Assembly (NCBI RefSeq): GCF_000165425.1
Contig: NW_001799399.1
Coordinates: forward strand, 506,909-570,908
Direction of reading: 5' to 3'
From: Paramecium tetraurelia
Taxonomy: Eukaryota; Ciliophora; Oligohymenophorea; Peniculida; Parameciidae
DNA length: 64,000 nucleotides
The notes below the pieces were generated by a model. It ran no database searches. It worked only from the letters and a program-made list of their open reading frames with translations, and was not told the DNA's origin. Below, piece by piece: positions 59,193 to 64,000 of the stretch. Each line of letters starts with the position of its first letter. Positions within the stretch are counted from its first letter, which is position 1. Position numbers and translations under genes: made by a program.

Positions 59193-59867
59193 TCATTATA
59201 GATGATAGAATATCGCAGCACTTACAAAGCCAAATAAAGCAAATCTATAATGTTTATTTAAGGATTAAATCCACTTTTTCTATTTAAATAATATTCCAAA
59301 ATAAATAAATATCAAACCATATGAAAGTGTTCTTATTGTCTTTTAATCCTAGTATTGCTTTCGTATTTATTCAACGTATTATGCATCTCTCTTTTCTTAT
59401 AAAAATGTATGATTAATTTCAATAGATAATAATTAATTAATCTATTTTTAAAGTAATCTTTACGAATAGTTAAATCTAGGAATCCTAAATTTAAATATTT
59501 CATATTGCACTAATTATCTGAGTTTGTATGCAATTACAGTGTATAATTTATCATTAATAGCCTCTAAACATTAATAATATTTGCTCGCATCCTTATTCAA
59601 ACTTTCAAGACAATTAATTAACTCAATTAAAACTATTTATAATAAATTCTCTAATTGCATTTTTAACTCTTGTGATCTAACTTTTAAAGGATGACCAATT
59701 TCTAATGCTAATTATAATAGTAATTCTTTTTAATCTAAAGGTTTATTGTTTATTTCATTTAGTACTATTTTCTCTACTTCCTTCACTCTCTCAAGACTTG
59801 TATACTTCCTATTAGACCTAAATTTTTCTGAAACATCTTTAATTTCTAACTTTAGTCTTTTAAGCAT
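59193..59867 (-). CDS. Helical protein with C-terminal membrane segments, unknown
   Basis: 224 aa, no intron. Mostly alpha helical and charged (LKRLKLEIKDVSEKFRSNRK, LERVKEVEKIVLNEINNK, LQLALEIGHPLKVRSQELK), then two hydrophobic segments at the end (IRTLSYGLIFIYFGILF and YRFALFGFVSAAIFYHL). This is like a tail-anchored or hairpin-anchored protein facing the cytosol. The ALEIGHPLKVRSQELK helix recalls a SNARE-like or ciliary adaptor helix, but no family can be named. Composition is clearly coding. Confidence 0.65.
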
Positions 59868-60024
59868 AATAATATTTAATCAATTATTATATATAAAATT
59901 CATTCACATCAACACTTTTATTTCTTAAAATATCTTCTATGATTTCAATACTTAATTTGAACTATCTTTTGTAAAAAACTCTAAATAACGTTTTATTAAT
60001 ATTGAATAATAAATTATCAAATAC

Positions 60025-60869
60025 TCATAATTTTTCCAACAAGCATTTTGCAGCCCTTAATTTTTAGGTAAAATAACATTCTTTCAAATTGAGCTAAAAT
60101 AATTATTTCTTTTTTGTTTATTTTAACTAATGTAATTGTTTTGACAATTCAAGTAGTTTTTCTTTACCAGTTACCTATTTTTCTTTAATTTCTACAAATT
60201 AATCCAATCTCATGGTTTAATAACATTTAAAGAAATATTAGCATAAATTCTGTTCAAATAACTCTATTTTTCTCTTGAATTTCTGCATATTTTCTTCTTC
60301 ATAAGTCAATTATGCCTCTTCTTTGGTGATAAATTCACAAATAGTTTATTTAAATTTTCCCTCATCTGACTTAACCTACAATTTACTATTCATAATATTA
60401 ATTTTTTGTTAGAGTTCAATTTATTACCTAATAGTCTTTATGTCTTTGTCTATTTCTTGAGTCTGTTTCTATTGTTACAGAATATTTCTTAACTTCTCTG
60501 AGTAATATTCTCTCCTCAAATGATATTTTTAAATTATACTTAGATTAAATTATTCTTCTATTTTTATTTCAGCTATTTGACTTTCTTAGCTATTCTTTTA
60601 ATCAATCTCTAATTTCTTTTGAATTCCTTTATGGCCCATTCTTCGTCGAATTTCCCTTATGCTTAAACAGTAAAATTTGAATTTGTTGACAAACAACTAA
60701 AATCATTCTCATTGGCTAATGTAATGATATCATCTTCCTCATCTTAATAAGTTAGTGACTCTAGAATAAATGATGGTTCAGTTTAGTGAAGTCTTAATTT
60801 CAACTCTTCGAATGAATAAACTTCTTCAAAATTGAATTCTTGCCCTTGACATGCTATTTTAAGATTCAT
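60025..60869 (-). CDS. PB1-domain coiled-coil protein
   Basis: 271 aa with intron 60662-60690 (AAG end), exact sum. The first 70 residues form a PB1-like ubiquitin fold: MNLKIACQGQEFNFEEVYSF, then the acidic OPCA-type motif TYQDEEDDIITLANENDF, by which PB1 domains pair. Remaining residues are coiled coil with many Gln and Lys (ILQQQKQTQEIDKDIKTIRQ, EENMQKFKRKIELFEQNL). Start ATG 60869 is chosen because the 43 residues encoded upstream in the same frame are AT-rich and look noncoding. The intron was chosen since otherwise the frame is broken; alternatively one base is missing. Probable scaffold. Confidence 0.65.
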
Positions 60870-61326
60870 TAATGATATTAATAAAAATTCTAAATAATTT
60901 CTTTTATAATTCAAAAATATAGAATTTTGTCCATTTATACCATAACTATTAAATAAATAATTATTTTTGATAGAATGGATTTTATGTGTTATTATCATAA
61001 TTAAAATTAATTCTACAACGTATTAAATTGAAATATATTCTAAATGGTTTTAACTAGGTGTTAAACAGCTTGTTCAATTAGATAATATTATTACTAAAAT
61101 ATATTAATAAATAACATATTTGTATAATTGAATTAAATTTAAGATGATTTACTAATTTAGTATAAAACTAGATTACTCAATATTATAGTAGTTTAAGGAT
61201 AAGTTATTCCTTATATAATAATAATGAAATAAGGAAATTCTTCAAAACACCAATGAACAACTGAAGTTCGGATGTATTTAATTTAATTCTGTCACCAAAA
61301 ACTTAAATTTCATATATATATAACTA
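60870..61326. other. AT-rich spacer
   Basis: About 455 bases between two minus-strand genes, including a weak in-frame upstream extension of the PB1 gene to 60998. No other feature seen. Confidence 0.5.
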
Positions 61327-61851
61327 TCAATTGTGGCATTTAGAATGCTTTAAATATTAACTCTCAGCTACTTAGCAATTTTTTCTCAGCAAATCTCCTA
61401 CTACTATTGAATCCTTTTTAGGATTTTTGAAGACTTCGCACTGAGAATTCGAGCTTTTATTTCGTTTCCTTAATTCTATGTAATCATCAACCACATATTT
61501 TAGCCATTTCCAAGCATATTTGAGAGTTATTTGTTTATCAGATGGATGACAGACTCTTACCATATCGAGAACACAATTAAGAAACTTTATTTCATCAGGG
61601 CCTTATGTGTGTTGGCTACTTAGGATTTCGTTCTCCTACTAAGCCTCACTATATTTATAGTGCAAGTGCTCTAGTTCTTCACTCGGATACTGATGTACAA
61701 AATACCTCAATTATTATTAATACTGCATAAGTGAATTAACTTTTTCATTTGCAATTTGTAACTACTACTCTAAAGATGTGGATTCAGTTTCATTTTTAAA
61801 AAACATTTCCTCCTTCATTGACAACGGTGAGAACTCTTATGAGTAGCTCAT
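61327..61851 (-). CDS. Unknown 174-aa protein
   Basis: 174 aa, no intron. Starts MSYSQEFSPLSMKEEM, acidic and Gln-rich, with a helical middle (LEQQLQIANEKVNSLMQYQQ). Then a probably folded part: DEIKFLNCVLDMVRVCHPSD, ITLKYAWKWLKYVVDDYIEL, and a basic end. Aromatic spacing (YAWKWLKYVVDDY) suggests a small helical bundle. No family is recognised. Coding composition is plain against the flanks. Confidence 0.65.
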
Positions 61852-62931
61852 TTAATTTTAACTGTTATATAATTTAATTAATTCAAAATAGAACTTAATG
61901 TTAAATAAATATTTTCAAATTATTTTATCTAATTAACTTCTTAAACAATAAAATTAATAGTGAAGACTTTAAGTAGAAATAAATGACTCAATATTAATTA
62001 TTATTAAATTTAGTTTTTTCAAATTAATTTAATTTACTTCATAATGATAAATCATTCTTGATTAATTTGAATAGACTTGAAGTTTAACCAAAATTTCAAA
62101 ATTAAATCAAAAATGCTTACAATTAATTTGATAACTCTATTAATCGATTAGTCGTATTACTAATTTAGAGGTATTATATATTGATCCAATTATTCAAAAT
62201 GTTCAGATACATAATCATTCTAACTTGTTAACCTTTATCCTATAAATCAAAATAATATAAACTTTGTGTTCTGAAAATATTATATGCAGCAGTTAATATA
62301 ATATGTTTAAATATTCCTGGTATATGAAATTATTAAACAATCATGCACATTATTTCTAAGCCATTTGGTGTTATATTCAAGCAAAATATATTTTAATCAA
62401 CTAAAATTTATCATATTTTTAAAGCCGCATCTATATTTTAATGGCAACATCTAAATTTCAATAAAATCAAATACGATTTGAGGGTCTATATTAAATTTTT
62501 TCTCAAAATTATTTTAAGTAAAGATATAAATATCTTATAAAAACGATCTCAATTCTGAATTATATGGTAAATTAATATTTAACAATCGTTATCCTTTTGA
62601 GAATATCTAGATTTGAACAAATTCTTAAATGATCACATAATCTCGAATAAAAATAAGGATATGGATTTGGCTCCGATTCAAAGTTTCTTGACAAATAATT
62701 TCTGAATATTTTCCAGAGTTTCAGTTATTTCAAGAAGAAAATTGAATGATTGATTCTATTTCTGATTAAGAAAACATCAAATCAGATCAAGTCTTAATAA
62801 AATAATGAATTTAATTCATAAAACAAATCAACAACAATAGTAGTATATATTAATGTCATAATTTAATAAAGATAGATACCTATAAAGCATTCATATACTC
62901 ATGCTTATTTCTGATGTTAATGTAATTATAA
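61852..62931. other. Long AT-rich gene-free region
   Basis: About 1.1 kb. No coding-type frame, RNA gene or repeat unit seen on either strand. Lies upstream of one minus-strand gene and downstream of another. Confidence 0.5.
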
Positions 62932-64000
62932 TCATTTATCAAACTATGCATATTTTTTAGCCAAATCGTCCATTTACTTTTCTAACCCATGATATCTATG
63001 GAGGAGTTCATTTCTTCTGATAGTAAAGGTTTCTTCCTTTTCCATAAGTACACTATTATAAGAGAATCAATCTTACTTTATTTCACACTATAATCCATCA
63101 AGCATTTTTTCTTAGGATTCTATTGTATCTTAGTTTTATTAAATTTTCTAATCTAATTCATTCATAATTCCTTCATCTGATTATTAAGCCAATTAATCAA
63201 TTCCACTTATGGAGCATATACGCTAAAATTCATCAAGAAGCAACTTTCTTTCCATTTATAAGGATTCCTATGCCTTCACTTCAGACTTGATTAATTTATC
63301 ATAGCTTTTGGTCTTATTCAACTCGTCTTCAAACTCTTTTAATTATGTTCTTGATTATTGTAACTCATTATTCTTCTGTGACAATTCCAAGTCTAATTTT
63401 ATTTTTGAGTTATTCTAATTCCTCTAATTTCTATTGTTTTTACAATAACTTAGGATCAAGTCTTTATTATTCCTTGCATAATTTCTCAAATTCTTATTCA
63501 TAATGAACACTTGCAGCTTATAATTAGTTTTGCTTTTTATTAGCTAGCTTTAATTTCCTATTATAAATTCAAATATATATTTCTTATTTGATTGCTTTAA
63601 TTAACTAATTTTTAGTATGATTATGATAACTCCTAAACTGTGGCTGTTGCTCTTTATAATTCTTCTCTACATTCATCTTAACAAAAATTTGAATAAATTT
63701 TATACTTGCTTCTTCTTTTATCTCCATTATCTTATTACCAAGCAATTCAACTTCCTCTTATGTAGACTACTTCTAATGTTATCTTTCCTTCAATTATTGA
63801 TCAATCTATTCAATTTGTGCTTCACATGTCTTAATTTCATATTTTTTTTATTTTATTTTGTTGGCATTCTTTTTTCTGGGTTTCCCACTTGAATGCACTT
63901 TTCTAATTAACTCAGCTAATTATTATTTTAACTAAATCTACTCTTGTAGAACCTCTTCTAAATTAATCTAATTAATTCAATTTCAATATTTTACTTATTC
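62932..64000 (-). CDS. Coiled-coil protein, partial, frame uncertain
   Basis: Runs off the right edge; the start is not in the window. An intron of 24 nt near 62998-63080 removes a TGA and joins QCEI to VLMEKEETFTIRRNELLH. The ending LEKQMDDLAKKYAQFDK and TGA at 62932 is clear. The chain is long coiled coil (ELNKTKSYDKLIKSEV, LLDEFQRICSISGIDQ). Two apparent one-base slips occur in A/T runs near 63393-63408 and 63842-63849, and a further TGA near 63566 needs a 48-nt intron. It is either a damaged gene or one with homopolymer errors. No family known. Confidence 0.5.

Noticed and set aside
63617-63892. 91-aa hydrophobic plus-strand ORF
   Set aside because: Antisense of the coiled-coil gene; Leu/Phe-rich text arises from reversed Lys/Glu/Gln codons.
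1-64000. Germline (micronuclear) DNA with internal eliminated sequences
   Set aside because: Long genes such as the 8.5-kb surface gene are intact except for GT-AG micro-introns; no TA-flanked insert with IES end consensus was needed to repair a conserved gene.
1-64000. tRNA, rRNA, CRISPR, transposase and telomere repeats
   Set aside because: Looked for by eye; none seen. Short tRNA genes in AT-rich spacers could still be missed.

Overview
The window is macronuclear-type DNA from a ciliate, most likely Paramecium or a close relative. UAA and UAG read as glutamine throughout and only UGA ends reading frames. More than 60 introns of about 19-34 nt (mostly 22-28) can be placed by restoring conserved frames. 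The DNA is very AT-rich, gaps are short, and genes lie head-to-head, tail-to-tail or in tandem. A standard-code ORF search fails here, because most genes are cut at UAA/UAG codons and at micro-introns. I rebuilt the models by hand, and for most of them the summed exon length is an exact multiple of three. No tRNA, rRNA, CRISPR array, transposase or telomere repeat was recognised.

Layout. 1-5.6 kb: histone H2A.Z (start just outside the window), a divergent TGS1-fold-like protein, a secreted membrane protein, a Rab GTPase and a patch of broken small ORFs. 5.6-10 kb: a p25-alpha/EF-hand-like protein and a PX-BAR sorting nexin. 10.5-19 kb: one giant surface protein (about 2807 aa). 19.4-25.2 kb: a small acylated protein and Gln/Ser-rich disordered proteins. 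25.8-28.7 kb: ribosomal proteins eL27 and uL3, convergent, and a tandem CCCH protein. 29.2-30.8 kb: a decayed multi-membrane protein gene. 31.3-35 kb: the mitochondrial primase-helicase Twinkle and V-ATPase subunit F. 35.5-39.2 kb: a tandem pair of paralogous multi-membrane proteins, one frameshifted. 39.3-42.4 kb: IMP3, a DHHC palmitoyltransferase and a YANK-type kinase. 43.7-47.7 kb: two coiled-coil proteins, a cysteamine/cysteine dioxygenase and SPEF1. 47.8-54.3 kb: a second PX protein with a poly-Gln tail, a histidine phosphatase, VPS51 and a coiled-coil protein. 54.4-57.7 kb: an HMG-box-like protein, a small basic protein, a double cyclic-nucleotide-binding protein and a sterol-desaturase-type oxidase. 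57.9-64 kb: a Vms1/ANKZF1-type peptidyl-tRNA hydrolase, a protein with C-terminal membrane segments, a PB1-coiled-coil protein, an unknown protein, and a coiled-coil protein that runs off the end.

The genes are mostly housekeeping and are not arranged by pathway. Loose themes are endosome/Golgi traffic (Rab, two PX proteins, VPS51, V-ATPase, DHHC), translation and ribosome making (eL27, uL3, IMP3, Vms1), and cilia or membrane signalling (SPEF1, the CNB protein, the YANK kinase). The most unusual points are in-frame UGA codons inside otherwise intact frames (clearest in VPS51), a GT-CG intron in V-ATPase F, a Vms1 catalytic-loop glutamine written as UAA, an intact zinc ribbon and long Asn-rich tail on Twinkle, and a membrane-protein pair whose last segment faintly resembles the gustatory-receptor fold. 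Several frame breaks fall in A/T runs, so assembly error must be excluded before any is called biological.
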